Below, one piece after another: positions 48,053-56,158 of a stretch of DNA of 64,000 bases (position 1 is the first letter of the stretch; each line of letters begins with the position of its first letter). The position numbers and the translations under genes are program-made. This DNA comes from CAVWXT01 sp963759115 (GTDB lineage: Bacteria; Planctomycetota; Planctomycetia; Pirellulales; Thermoguttaceae). The notes under the pieces are model-generated. The model had not been told where the DNA came from and searched no databases. It was given only the letters and a program-made list of their open reading frames with translations. Where the stretch lies: positions 930,001 through 994,000 of the forward strand of contig CAVWXT010000001.1 in NCBI GenBank assembly GCA_963759115.1, given 5' to 3'.

Positions 48053-49546
48053 CTATGGCGCCGCCTCTTTGGCCTCGCTCCGAACGACGAAGTGGATATT
48101 GGCCGCGCGGTGGATCTGCTCGGCAAGTTGCGAAAGCCGTTGCGATGCGTTCGCGGCTGTCTGCAAATCGTTCGCGTCTTTCTCCAACGCGGGGATCGTC
48201 TGTTCCTTGAGGACCAGCAGTTGCTGTCTCTTCGCACCTCGCAGTGCCACAGGTTTTGTCCCCGGAGATTTCAGCCAGATGTCGATATTTTGGGCTTCGG
48301 TCTTCGCCGCTTCCAGTTGCTGGTTCGCCTTGTCCAGGTCCTTCTTCGCTTTCAACGCGGCCTGCGTAGCCCATCGCTGCGTGAATGCGATGGCGCCCAT
48401 CTTCGGGGCAACGTCCACAATTGCACTCTCCTTTGCGTGCAGGGACAAACCGATGCGCAGGCCGCTATAATCCTTCAGCACGATGTCCACTCGCTGCCCG
48501 AAATGGAGGATTCCATCGCCCGGCGTCAACTCAAAGGGTGTGCCCAGACCCGTAACATCTTCGACTCGGATTTCGGCCTTGCCGCCGGCAACCTCCGAGA
48601 GCGTGGCGTGCGTCACCGGCTGCGACAGATCCAAGACGACCTTCGTTCGCCTCCCAGGGGGCGCAGCCGGCACGGCGGCCTTCGGCGCGTTGCTCGTTCG
48701 ACCAACATCCGGTGCCGGTTGAGGTTCGTCTGCCCGCGGTAAGGCGTCAGGTTGCGACGGAGTCAGCGGCGATCGACGATCCTCGGCTTGCGGCGCTCCG
48801 TCAAGCCGGGCAGGGGGCAACGGCAACCGGCGGTCCTCCGGCCTTTGTGCCGTGGCCAACTGCGGAGGAGGTGACGGCGATGGGCGATCTTCCGGCTTCG
48901 GCGACCTGCCGGTCGAAGCGTCTGGCGGTTCTTGCCTGGCTACTTCGTCGGAGGAACGGAAGATGCCGGCCAACGCTTCCAGCAAGGGGTGTTTTGGATT
49001 CACGGCGAAGAGCGCCAAGCCAATCGCGACGAGTCCCGTCGCGCCGATCAGCACGGTCCCGGCGACGAACTTCAGAGTGCGCGTTGAGGACCGTCTCCGC
49101 TTTCCGCGATCCCTTCTTCCGCGCGCCGCAGCGCCCAGCACGTGCTCAAACGCACCGAAATCCGGGCTCAATTCAGGTTCACTCTGAGGCGGCGCCTCCG
49201 GCCCGGCCGGAGCGAAAGGCGTCTCAGAAGCGGCCGTTTCTGTCCTGGCACTTTGCGCCACGGCCGCGATCGCGGCCCGCAACGCGTAGTCGTAGATTTG
49301 CTTGTCAACCGGCCGCAACAGGCACACTCCGGCCCTGGCAACCTCGTTGAGCAGGCGCTGCGAGAGCGCCACGTGGCGACCGGTCGATAACGACTTGAGG
49401 TGCGCCATGCGCTGATCGATGGCGTGCTGGATCACGTCGGCATCGGACTCGAAGAGCGAGAGCCCCAGGAGCCGATAGTGATTCGGTGGGCTCTCGTTGG
49501 CCGGAATCCCCAACCAGATGTGGTAAGGATCAAAACTTTGCGACAT
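48053..49546 (-). CDS. Membrane protein with planctomycete N-terminal 'DPYHIWLGI' domain
   Basis: 497 residues from ATG 49546. The opening FDPYHIWLGIPANESPPNHY, RLLGLSLFESDADVIQHAID, QRMAHLKSL is a helical module found at the start of many planctomycete proteins, often linked to kinase or repeat domains; it may be J-domain-like. A Pro-rich linker, one transmembrane helix (FVAGTVLIGATGLVAIGLAL), a long Pro/Asp/Arg-rich stretch with repeats of PEDRxxP, a beta part, and a C-terminal coiled coil (ALKAKKDLDKANQQLEAAKT) follow. I cannot name a function. Intact. Divergent from the FHA gene. Confidence 0.65.
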   Translation of the reverse strand: MSQSFDPYHIWLGIPANESPPNHYRLLGLSLFESDADVIQHAIDQRMAHLKSLSTGRHVALSQRLLNEVARAGVCLLRPVDKQIYDYALRAAIAAVAQSARTETAASETPFAPAGPEAPPQSEPELSPDFGAFEHVLGAAARGRRDRGKRRRSSTRTLKFVAGTVLIGATGLVAIGLALFAVNPKHPLLEALAGIFRSSDEVARQEPPDASTGRSPKPEDRPSPSPPPQLATAQRPEDRRLPLPPARLDGAPQAEDRRSPLTPSQPDALPRADEPQPAPDVGRTSNAPKAAVPAAPPGRRTKVVLDLSQPVTHATLSEVAGGKAEIRVEDVTGLGTPFELTPGDGILHFGQRVDIVLKDYSGLRIGLSLHAKESAIVDVAPKMGAIAFTQRWATQAALKAKKDLDKANQQLEAAKTEAQNIDIWLKSPGTKPVALRGAKRQQLLVLKEQTIPALEKDANDLQTAANASQRLSQLAEQIHRAANIHFVVRSEAKEAAP

Positions 49547-49556
49547 GATACTCCTC

Positions 49557-49585
49557 AGCCTATGCCGCCCACCGCCACCCGTCAA
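49557..49585 (-). promoter_or_regulatory. Promoter of the DPYHIWLGI-domain gene
   Basis: Minus strand TTGACG (49585-49580), 17 nt, TAGGCT (49562-49557), 10 nt before ATG 49546, so the leader would be very short. Confidence 0.45.
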
Positions 49586-49625
49586 GACGGGGACGCCCCC
49601 CCTCATGCCGCAGCCGCAGCGAGCC

Positions 49626-49654
49626 TTGACCGGCCGTTCCGGGGACGATAGAAA
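49626..49654 (+). promoter_or_regulatory. Promoter of the FHA gene
   Basis: TTGACC (49626-49631), 17 nt, TAGAAA (49649-49654), 8 nt before ATG 49663. AAGAGG (49652-49657) could be a ribosome site instead of, or overlapping, the -10. Confidence 0.4.
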
Positions 49655-49662
49655 GAGGCATT

Positions 49663-50337
49663 ATGGCGTTGATTACGTTGCGGGTTATCGATGGGGCCGA
49701 TCGAGGGCGGGTGTTCGCCGACGTGCCTACCCCCCTGACCATCGGCCGCGAGGATGGCAACCCCATCCAACTCAACGACGAACGGATCAGCCGCTTCCAC
49801 CTGAAAATCCAGGAGGATCAGCACAAGATCGTGCTGACCGATTTGCAGAGCACCAACGGCACGAAGGTCAACGGCGAGAGCGTGCAGCTTTGGGTGTTGC
49901 GGCCCGGCGACGTGGTCTCCCTGGGCCGCACGGTGCTGGTGTTCGGTGCGCGGGACGAAATCGCCGCCCGACTGGCGGCCCTGCGGGGCGTTGATCTATC
50001 GGCGGGCGTCGCCCTGGATGCCGACGAGTTCGAGCAGGAACCGAGCACCGTGTCGCTTGACTTCGAGCTGCAATTCCGCGACGATCCCGACGCCCAGGCG
50101 ATCCTCCACACCCTCGCGCCTCCCGAGTTGCCCGTCGCGCTCAGCCCCGGTCAGGCCGCTCAACTGGCCGAGTTGCTCCAATATCTCACGCTCCGGATGC
50201 GAGCCTTGATCGACTCGGTCAAGGAGAAGGGCAAGGGCGAACGGATGACGGTGGAACAGCGTCAATGGCAGAACCTGATCGACCTGCAAGCCCGCCTGGC
50301 GGGATACTTGCGGCAGATCGGCGAGCCGAGCGGTTAG
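49663..50337 (+). CDS. FHA-domain protein
   Basis: 224 residues, intact. The FHA domain occupies residues 1-95: TIGREDGNPIQLNDERISRF, HLKIQEDQHKIVLTDLQSTN, GTKVNGESVQL, with the Arg, Ser-Arg-x-H and Asn residues that bind phosphothreonine. The remainder is helical with an acidic segment (LDADEFEQEPSTVSLDFEL) and no membrane span. It may bind targets of the genome's Ser/Thr kinases. Its stop overlaps the end of the BNR gene on the other strand by four bases. Confidence 0.85.
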   Translation: MALITLRVIDGADRGRVFADVPTPLTIGREDGNPIQLNDERISRFHLKIQEDQHKIVLTDLQSTNGTKVNGESVQLWVLRPGDVVSLGRTVLVFGARDEIAARLAALRGVDLSAGVALDADEFEQEPSTVSLDFELQFRDDPDAQAILHTLAPPELPVALSPGQAAQLAELLQYLTLRMRALIDSVKEKGKGERMTVEQRQWQNLIDLQARLAGYLRQIGEPSG

Positions 50338-51645
50338 TTGGAACCCGTCATTCGCCCCACCACCTGTGTGTCCCAATCGCTGTACGTCGTGTAGCGTCCC
50401 CGCATCCAAAGTAACAACGTGCGATCCTTATCGCCAATGGGCACGATGGGCCTTAGATTGTCGCTCGTCGAGTTGGCCGTCACGGGCGTCCAACTCCACG
50501 TAACGCCGCCGTCGGAAGTGATGCCCCGGAAGATTTCCCAATGGCGCTTGTCGTCGGCATTGCTCACCAACGGGCGGCCGCTGTGGGGATCGGCGTTCGT
50601 TGCAATGTACAGCTCGTCCGGGTTCTGCGGGTTGAGGGCCACGTTGCCCGTGTAATGCTCCTCGCCCCGGTAGAGCCGCGAGCCGGCAAAGGCGATTTCC
50701 CGATCGTGCCAGCGATGGCCGTCCCAGCGGGCGTAGCGGTAGCGGTGATCGCCTCCCTCGCGGTCTTTCGTCACGGAATAGGCCAGATAGGGATGTCCTT
50801 GCTGGTCCAGGTGCAGGTCGCAGGCCCAGGCGACGTTGGTCGGATCGCCCGCGAAGAATCTCGGTTGCCTCGCCGGGCGCGATCGGTCCGTCGCCGAGCT
50901 TCCTGATGGCCGCTCCGTCCGAGCGGAAGATGCCTCCGCCCTTGTAGTAGGCATGATAGATGCCCGTGCCCGGCTTGTACTCGGCGGGATGCCCCTCGCC
51001 GAAAACGAAGTGGATTTCATCGCGGCCATTGCTGGCATATTTCACATACGGCCGGCCGGGGTGGCGAATGAGCCGCCCGCCATACGACCATGTTTCGCCG
51101 TCGTCGTCGGACACGAGGAAGTTGGGGTTCCAGTCTTCGCCGCGGTAGAAGTCGTAGATGCGGCCCTTGCCGTCGTTCTCCGTCGTCAGCCGGAAGAGGT
51201 TCGAGTAGGTCACCCGCGCCGCAGGGCGAGCAATCGTCCGCTCGGGCTGCCAGGAATTCGGATCGCCGGGCTCGGTCGAGATGCGGTAGCGGATCAGGTT
51301 GTCGCCAGCGTGCTTGCTGTACATCGCCAGGTACCGGCCATCGCCGCGCACCAGCAGGGCCGGCGCGTCGTGATCGTCCTGTTCGAGCCGGGCGTGCAAT
51401 TCGACGACGATTCGCTTTCCGCTGGCCAGGTCGTAGAGGCCCAATTCGACGTTTCCGTTGCGGACATCGCCCTTGGGCCCAGCCGCCACCACGCCCAGCA
51501 AGAGCCGGCCGCGGTCGATGATTACCCGCTCGTCCTGGAACCAGCACCAGGCCCCGCGGTCGTGAAAGACAATCAGGTCGCTCGCGGCGGCCGGTTCAGC
51601 CGCCGACAACAAGAGTCCCAACGCAAGGATTACGGAGTTCATCAT
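50334..51645 (-). CDS. Exported BNR-4 repeat protein (sialidase/lyase-like propeller), one frame break
   Basis: About 435 residues. Signal peptide VILALGLLLSAAEPAAA. The start of the mature protein (WCWFQDERVIIDRGRLLLGV) is typical of the BNR_4 family. Propeller blades follow with Asp-box-like turns (SDDDGETWSYGG, SDGGVTWSWTPV). RGEEHYTGNVALNPQNPDEL and YKGGGIFRSDG are other family blocks. A frame change near 50850-50870 separates the two halves. Proteins of this family occur with polysaccharide utilisation genes; some are lyases. Substrate unknown. Confidence 0.75.
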
Positions 51646-51674
51646 CGGCGCCTCGGAGGATGTGTTGGGAAGTC

Positions 51675-51703
51675 AGTATACGCGGAGGAGTGGGCGACGG
51701 CAA
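51675..51703 (-). promoter_or_regulatory. Promoter of the BNR gene
   Basis: Minus strand TTGCCG (51703-51698), 17 nt, TATACT (51680-51675), 30 nt before ATG 51645. On the plus strand an extended -10 (TGCTATAAT, 51750-51758) may serve the next gene. Confidence 0.5.
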
Positions 51704-51830
51704 TTCGAGCGGTGCTGGCAGGATCCTCTGTCCGGCACTGAGAGTGGGCTGCTATAATCGAACAACACCTCGTTCCCACGGTCCCCGTGGGAACGCACCG
51801 TCCGCGACGCCCCGAGGTTGTGGTTCTTCT

Positions 51831-51903
51831 TGTGGGAGGCGACTCCAGTCGCCGATTGTGCGGCGAAACACGGAAAAATCGTCGACTGGAGTCGCCTCCC
51901 ACA
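51831..51903. repeat. REP palindrome, family GTGGGAGGCGACTCC, copy 1
   Basis: 21-bp perfect arms (51831-51851 and 51883-51903; GTGGGAGGCGACTCCAGTCG preceded by T) around a 31-nt centre with GTGCGGCGAAACACGG. A smaller palindrome CGTTCCCACGG/CCGTGGGAACG lies at 51771-51795. The 361-nt gap between 51646 and 52006 holds these and promoters only. Confidence 0.9.
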
Positions 51904-52006
51904 GCGATTTCCTGCAATACAATCGCAGCCTCTCCGCATCGCCCCAGCCGAACCGAATCGCAGGATATTGTTGCGGGCCGTGTCCGCCCTACGGGGTTTC
52001 ACCAAG

Positions 52007-53008
52007 ATGAGTCGCACTCGCTTTCTCGCCGCCATTCACCGCACGAACCGTTCGGGCGTTGCCGCCTTCGGCACCGGCACGTCGATCGTCTGCCGCCAAC
52101 TCATGGAGGAGCTGGGCGTGTGGTTTCCCGACGCGCACCTCGACGCCGAGAAGATGGCGGCCCTGGCGCTGGCCGGTCATACCATGCTCGGGTTCGACGT
52201 GGTGATGCCGCTGTTCTCGGTGTGCCACGAGGCGGCCGCGATGGGCTGCAACGTCAACTGGGGTGGCCCCGACGCCATGCCCGAGAGCGGCAAGCCCATC
52301 TTCCGCGACCTCGACGACATCCGCATCCCGGCCGATTTGTTGACGCGGCCCGGCTGTACGGTGCCCTTGCGGGCGATCTCGCTCTTGAAGAAGCGTCTGG
52401 GCGAGGATGCGGCCGTCTGCGGCAAAGTCTTCGGCAGTTGGACGCAAGGCTACCACTACTTCGGCGTCGAGAACTTCTTGATGGGCGCGATCGACGACCC
52501 GGACAAGACGCGGCGAATCCTCGACCGCCTGCTGCCCGTGACGCTCCAGTTTGCGGCGGCCCAGATCGAGGCGGGCGCCGACTGCATCCTGCTGGCCGAC
52601 CATGCCACGCGCGACCTGTGCGGCCCGCGAATGTACGAGCAATTTCTCGTTCCGTTGCACCGGCGATTGGCCGCGGAGATCAAGTGCCCGGTGATCCTTC
52701 ACATCTGCGGCAACACGAGCGACCGGATCGGCATGATTGCCCGGACGGGGCTGGCGTGTTTTCATTGGGACACGAAGACGGGCAGCCCGGCCGAGGTGCG
52801 CCGTTTGGCCGGCGAACGATTGTCGCTGATGGGCGGGATCAGCAACTTCAAGCTGCTGCGCGGCACGCCGGACGAGATCGCCGCGGACGCAGAAGTCGCC
52901 GCCGCGGCCGGCATCGACGTGGTCGGCCCGGAATGCGCCATTCCGCTGGCCACGCCGCTGGCGAATCTGAAAGCCGTCGCCGCCGGACGTAACGCCCAAC
53001 ACCTTTGA
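52007..53008 (+). CDS. Uroporphyrinogen decarboxylase / MtaA-CmuA-like methyltransferase family protein
   Basis: 333 residues from ATG 52007, intact. The HemE/MtaA barrel is recognised by GTGTSIVCRQLMEELGVWFP, NFLMGAIDDPDKTRRILDRL, AGADCILLADHATRDLCGPR, and the zinc-binding-like His-x-Cys in CPVILHICGNTSDRIGMIA, with ISNFKLLRGTP and GPECAIPLATPLANLKA at the end. True HemE has different substrate residues, while the H-x-C...C set fits corrinoid-dependent methyltransferases such as MtaA/MtbA. So it likely moves a methyl group between a corrinoid and a thiol. No corrinoid protein is encoded nearby. Confidence 0.8.
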   Translation: MSRTRFLAAIHRTNRSGVAAFGTGTSIVCRQLMEELGVWFPDAHLDAEKMAALALAGHTMLGFDVVMPLFSVCHEAAAMGCNVNWGGPDAMPESGKPIFRDLDDIRIPADLLTRPGCTVPLRAISLLKKRLGEDAAVCGKVFGSWTQGYHYFGVENFLMGAIDDPDKTRRILDRLLPVTLQFAAAQIEAGADCILLADHATRDLCGPRMYEQFLVPLHRRLAAEIKCPVILHICGNTSDRIGMIARTGLACFHWDTKTGSPAEVRRLAGERLSLMGGISNFKLLRGTPDEIAADAEVAAAAGIDVVGPECAIPLATPLANLKAVAAGRNAQHL

Positions 53009-53048
53009 CTCTTACGCTCTGAGGCTGTGAATTCTTGCAGGGGACCGC

Positions 53049-53120
53049 TGTGGGAGGCGACTCCAGTCGCCGATCGTGCGGCGAGACACCGGAAACTCGG
53101 CGACTGGAGTCGCCTCCGCA
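53049..53120. repeat. REP palindrome, family GTGGGAGGCGACTCC, copy 2
   Basis: The same hairpin as at 51831, same orientation of the centre (GTGCGGCGAGACACCGG), right arm one base shorter in match. It lies between two converging genes. Confidence 0.9.
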
Positions 53121-53126
53121 ATAGAT

Positions 53127-53900
53127 TCACACGCTCTGTGCGTCCAGGAAGGCGTTAACCTCCGCGACGTAGGCCCTCGCGCTCGGGAACCAGGGTCTTA
53201 CCAGGTTGTAATAGAGGACGTAGAACAGGGCCGCAAAGCCGTCTTTGGCGGCGATCTTCTTTCCCTCCTCGTACGTTCGGCCGTAGTACGAAATCGGAAC
53301 CTCGTAGGTGCGGGCCTTCGTCTTGCAGATCATGGCCGTAATCTCGACTTCCAGGCCAAAGCCCTTGCTGCTGAGCGAAAGCGGCTTGATGACGCCGGCT
53401 CGAAATGCCTTGTAGCCGGTTTCGATATCCGTCATGTTGCGATGGGTCAGCACGTTGGAGAGAAAAGTCAACCACCGATTCGCCAGATAATGAGAGAAGT
53501 AGAGGACTCGGGCAGCGCGCCGGGGCAAAAACCGACTTCCATAAACCACGTCGGCGTGTCCCTCCAGTATCGGCGCAATGACCTCCCGCAGTTCGGCGGG
53601 GTCGTACTCCAGGTCGGCGTCCTGGATGGCGATGATGTCGCCCGTTGCCTTCCGAATCGCATGGGCAATCGCCGCGGTCTTCCCCCGGTTCGGCTCGAAC
53701 TGCACCAGTTCGACGCGGGGATCGACGGCGGCAATGCCGCGCACGATCTCGGCGGTTGCGTCGGTTGACCCATCATCGACAACGATGACTTCCTTGAGGT
53801 TCATCTCAACGGCGAGCACCCGTCTCAAGATGCGAGCAATGGTCGTTGCCTCGTTGTAGGCGGGCATCAGCACAGACACGGACAATTGCGACTGCATCAT
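53127..53900 (-). CDS. Family 2 glycosyltransferase (dolichol-phosphate mannosyltransferase-like)
   Basis: 257 residues, intact. GT-A fold marks: VSVLMPAYNEATTIARIL, VIVVDDGSTDATAEI, the nucleotide-sugar DxD-type motif in DIIAIQDADLEYDPAEL, and VVYGSRFLP; LSSKGFGLEVEITAM and YYGRTYEEGKKI are shared with DPM1/GtrB-like enzymes. It lacks the C-terminal membrane helices of GtrB. It probably loads a sugar on a polyprenyl phosphate. It lies 10 nt downstream of yraN in the ffh-rpsP-trmD-rplS run. Confidence 0.85.
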   Translation of the reverse strand: MMQSQLSVSVLMPAYNEATTIARILRRVLAVEMNLKEVIVVDDGSTDATAEIVRGIAAVDPRVELVQFEPNRGKTAAIAHAIRKATGDIIAIQDADLEYDPAELREVIAPILEGHADVVYGSRFLPRRAARVLYFSHYLANRWLTFLSNVLTHRNMTDIETGYKAFRAGVIKPLSLSSKGFGLEVEITAMICKTKARTYEVPISYYGRTYEEGKKIAAKDGFAALFYVLYYNLVRPWFPSARAYVAEVNAFLDAQSV

Positions 53901-53910
53901 GGCGGCAGAC

Positions 53911-54339
53911 CTACGAATAGAACTCCCACTTGCCCACCGCGTCGAAGGCGTTTTTCAAGTGCTCGATCGCAGGGCGCCGCTTGCCCGCGGGCCAGGTGAC
54001 GGCAACCACGTCGAAGCGGGCGGGACGCTCCAGCAATCCATGACGCTTCAAGAATGTCACGGCGAGCTTCGTCAGCCGGCGCTGCTTGACGTCATCGACA
54101 GCCTCGGCCGGATGGCCCGCGTCGTGCGACTGCCGCGTCTTGACCTCGACGAAAACGATCGTGTCGCGATCCAGGGCAACGAGATCCAGCTCGCCGGGGC
54201 CAAAGCGGTCGCCGCGGGCGAGGATCCTGTAGCCGCGGCGACGAAGATAGCCGGCGGCTGCCGCCTCGCCGCGCTGGCCGAGGGTCTTCTCGGGGAAGTA
54301 CCGACGGAGCCAACGGGAAACGAGTTGCCGCAGGTTCAT
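53911..54339 (-). CDS. yraN: UPF0102 / YraN-family nuclease-like protein
   Basis: 142 residues from ATG 54339. The restriction-endonuclease-like core is clear: LGQRGEAAAAGYLRRRGYRI, GELDLVALDRDTIVFVEVKT RQ (Glu-Asp...Glu-x-Lys catalytic pattern), then AVDDVKQRRLTKLAVTFL and RFDVVAV. The exact role of YraN is unknown. The gene commonly follows rplS and rnhB; here rnhB is not in the run. Confidence 0.9.
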   Translation of the reverse strand: MNLRQLVSRWLRRYFPEKTLGQRGEAAAAGYLRRRGYRILARGDRFGPGELDLVALDRDTIVFVEVKTRQSHDAGHPAEAVDDVKQRRLTKLAVTFLKRHGLLERPARFDVVAVTWPAGKRRPAIEHLKNAFDAVGKWEFYS

Positions 54340-54428
54340 GGCCGCACTGCTCGCATGGACGACTCTGCAACGGCCGGTGTGCGCACGCCGTAGAACGGAG
54401 TTCATTCCGTTGTACGTTGGAGCGAAAA

Positions 54429-54791
54429 CTACTTCTCGACGTTCGTGCGGCGTTCTTTGAGGCGGACGGCCTTGCCGGTGCGTTCGCGAAGGTAATACAG
54501 CTTGGCCCGGCGGGTCACGCCCGACCGCTTCACTTCGACCTTGGCGATGCGCGGCGAGTGGAGGGGGAACTTCCGCTCGACCCCCTCGCCCTGCACGATC
54601 CGGCGCACGGTGAACGTGGCGCGCGTGCCGTTGCCGGCCCGGGCGATCACCAGCCCGTTGAAGATCTGGATGCGTTCTTTTTCGCCTTCGAGGATGCGGC
54701 AGTGAACGTCGACGGTATCGCCCACCTCGAACTGCGGGACTTGCGTTTTCAGGCTGGACTGCTCGACCAGCGACATTACTTGGTCACTCAC
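54429..54791 (-). CDS. rplS: 50S ribosomal protein L19
   Basis: 120 residues, complete. Diagnostic stretches: FEVGDTVDVHCRILEGEKER, IQIFNGLVIARAGNGTRATF, TVRRIVQGEGVERKFPLHSP, RIAKVEVKRSGVTRRAKLYY, LRERTGKAVRLKERR. It sits at the 30S-50S interface. Fourth gene of ffh-rpsP-trmD-rplS. Confidence 0.97.
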   Translation of the reverse strand: MSDQVMSLVEQSSLKTQVPQFEVGDTVDVHCRILEGEKERIQIFNGLVIARAGNGTRATFTVRRIVQGEGVERKFPLHSPRIAKVEVKRSGVTRRAKLYYLRERTGKAVRLKERRTNVEK

Positions 54792-54813
54792 GAATCGGTC
54801 CTTTCACTCGTAG

Positions 54814-54862
54814 GGTGCGTGAAACGCACCGTTGCATGTTCTCGATGGTGCGTTTGCGCACC
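54814..54862. repeat. Two small palindromes between trmD and rplS
   Basis: GGTGCGTGAAACGCACC (54814-54830) and GGTGCGTTTGCGCACC (54847-54862). They could act as an mRNA hairpin pair in the ribosomal operon. The second ends at the trmD stop region. Confidence 0.6.
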
Positions 54863-55555
54863 TTACCTTTCGTCTTCCAGTAAATCCTTTCGCCGCTCCT
54901 GCGTTCGCAGGCGGCTGTTCTCGTCTCTCCAGCGGGCGATTTCCTCGTGGTTGCCGCCCAACAGCAGCGGCGGCACTTCGTAGCCGCGATACTCCCGCGG
55001 CCGCGTATACTGCGGACATTCCAGCCACCGCCGGCTGCCCGAAAAGGAATCGCTGATGCTGCTGTCTTCGTCTCCCAAAACGCCCGGCACGAGCCGGATG
55101 GTTGCGTCGATAATCACCATCGCGGCGACTTCGCCCCCGTTGAGCACATAGTCGCCGATCGAAATCTCATCCGGTTCGAGGATCAGCCGTATTCGTTCGT
55201 CAAACCCTTCGTAGCGGCCGCACAGGAGGACGAGCCGCTTGTGCCGGGCCAGTTGTTCGACGGTCGGTTGGTCGAGGCGTCGGCCTTGCGGAGTGAGCAT
55301 GACCAGGTGGCCGGGTTCCGGGTCTTGGCTCCGCACCGCTTCGACGCACTCGACGACCGGCTCGACCTTCATCACCATGCCGGGTCCGCCCCCGAAAGGA
55401 CGGTCGTCGACGGTATTGTGTTTCCCCTTGGACCAATCGCGGATGTCATGCAGGTGTACGTCCACCAGGCCCGACTGGATCGCTCGCTTCAACAGGCTTT
55501 GGCCCAGGTATCCCTGGAAGATGTCGGGAAAGAGGGTCAAGACGTCGAAACGCAT
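54863..55555 (-). CDS. trmD: tRNA (guanine-N1)-methyltransferase TrmD
   Basis: 230 residues, complete. SPOUT enzyme with the deep-knot motifs LVLLCGRYEGFDERIRLILE and ISIGDYVLNGGEVAAMVIID, PFGGGPGMVMKVEP, DSFSGSRRWLECPQYTRPREY, and PPLLLGGNHEEIARWR. It methylates G37 of tRNAs to prevent frameshifting. Starts 9 nt after rpsP; rimM, which normally lies between, is missing here. Confidence 0.96.
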   Translation of the reverse strand: MRFDVLTLFPDIFQGYLGQSLLKRAIQSGLVDVHLHDIRDWSKGKHNTVDDRPFGGGPGMVMKVEPVVECVEAVRSQDPEPGHLVMLTPQGRRLDQPTVEQLARHKRLVLLCGRYEGFDERIRLILEPDEISIGDYVLNGGEVAAMVIIDATIRLVPGVLGDEDSSISDSFSGSRRWLECPQYTRPREYRGYEVPPLLLGGNHEEIARWRDENSRLRTQERRKDLLEDER

Positions 55556-55564
55556 GGCAGGCGA

Positions 55565-56014
55565 TCAGTTCTTCGTCTCTTCGGTCGCGGCCGCTTCTTC
55601 CTTCGCTTGCTCGACGACGGACTTGCGCCGGGCCTTCGGCCTTTCCGATTGTTCTTCGGCCGGCTGGGCGGGCCGTTCCGCCCTGGGCATCGGCGGCGGC
55701 GGTTCCGGCCGGCGACGGCTTTGGGCGAGCCGGTCCAAGGCCGCCTGCTGCGCCGCCACGTGCGTCCCGCCCGTGCCGTACTTCTTGATCAACACCTGCA
55801 CCTTGTCGGACGGCTGGGCGCCTACGCTCAGCCAATAGGCGATCCGCTCGCCGTTGAGCACCGCCCGGGCGTCGGTCTCGGGCACCAACGGGTCGTACGT
55901 GCCCAGTTGTTCCAACACGCGGCCGTCGCGCGGCCGGCGAATGTCCATCGCACAAATCCGATAGTAGGGCCGGTGTTTCCGGCCGAACTGCTTCATCCGA
56001 ATACGTACTGACAC
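55565..56014 (-). CDS. rpsP: 30S ribosomal protein S16 with long C-terminal extension
   Basis: 149 residues. The first 80 are canonical S16 (MSVRIRMKQFGRKHRPYYRI, CAMDIRRPRDGRVLEQLGTY, DPLVPETDARAVLNGERIAY, WLSVGAQPSDKVQVLIKKYG). The rest is an Arg/Pro then Lys/Glu/Ala-rich tail of about 65 residues, longer than in E. coli (82 residues) and common in planctomycetes. Intact. Confidence 0.95.
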   Translation of the reverse strand: MSVRIRMKQFGRKHRPYYRICAMDIRRPRDGRVLEQLGTYDPLVPETDARAVLNGERIAYWLSVGAQPSDKVQVLIKKYGTGGTHVAAQQAALDRLAQSRRRPEPPPPMPRAERPAQPAEEQSERPKARRKSVVEQAKEEAAATEETKN

Positions 56015-56040
56015 GCGTTTCTCCTGATAGGGTTTTAGAG

Positions 56041-56158
56041 TTTTCAGTTGTCAGTTGTCGGTTCGTTTAGCGGCCGAGTCCACGCGGCTCTTTTTCCGGC
56101 GAAGACGCCGGGGCTAAACCGTTCACTGAAAACTGAAAACCAACAACTGACAACGATA
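56041..56158. repeat. Inverted repeat between ffh and rpsP
   Basis: The left end TTTTCAGTTGTCAGTTGTCG and the right end AACAACTGACAACG are inverted copies, with CAGTTTTC/GAAAACTG blocks and CGGCGAAGACGCCG in the middle. It is an AT-richer hairpin in the intergenic stretch of the operon. Confidence 0.6.
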
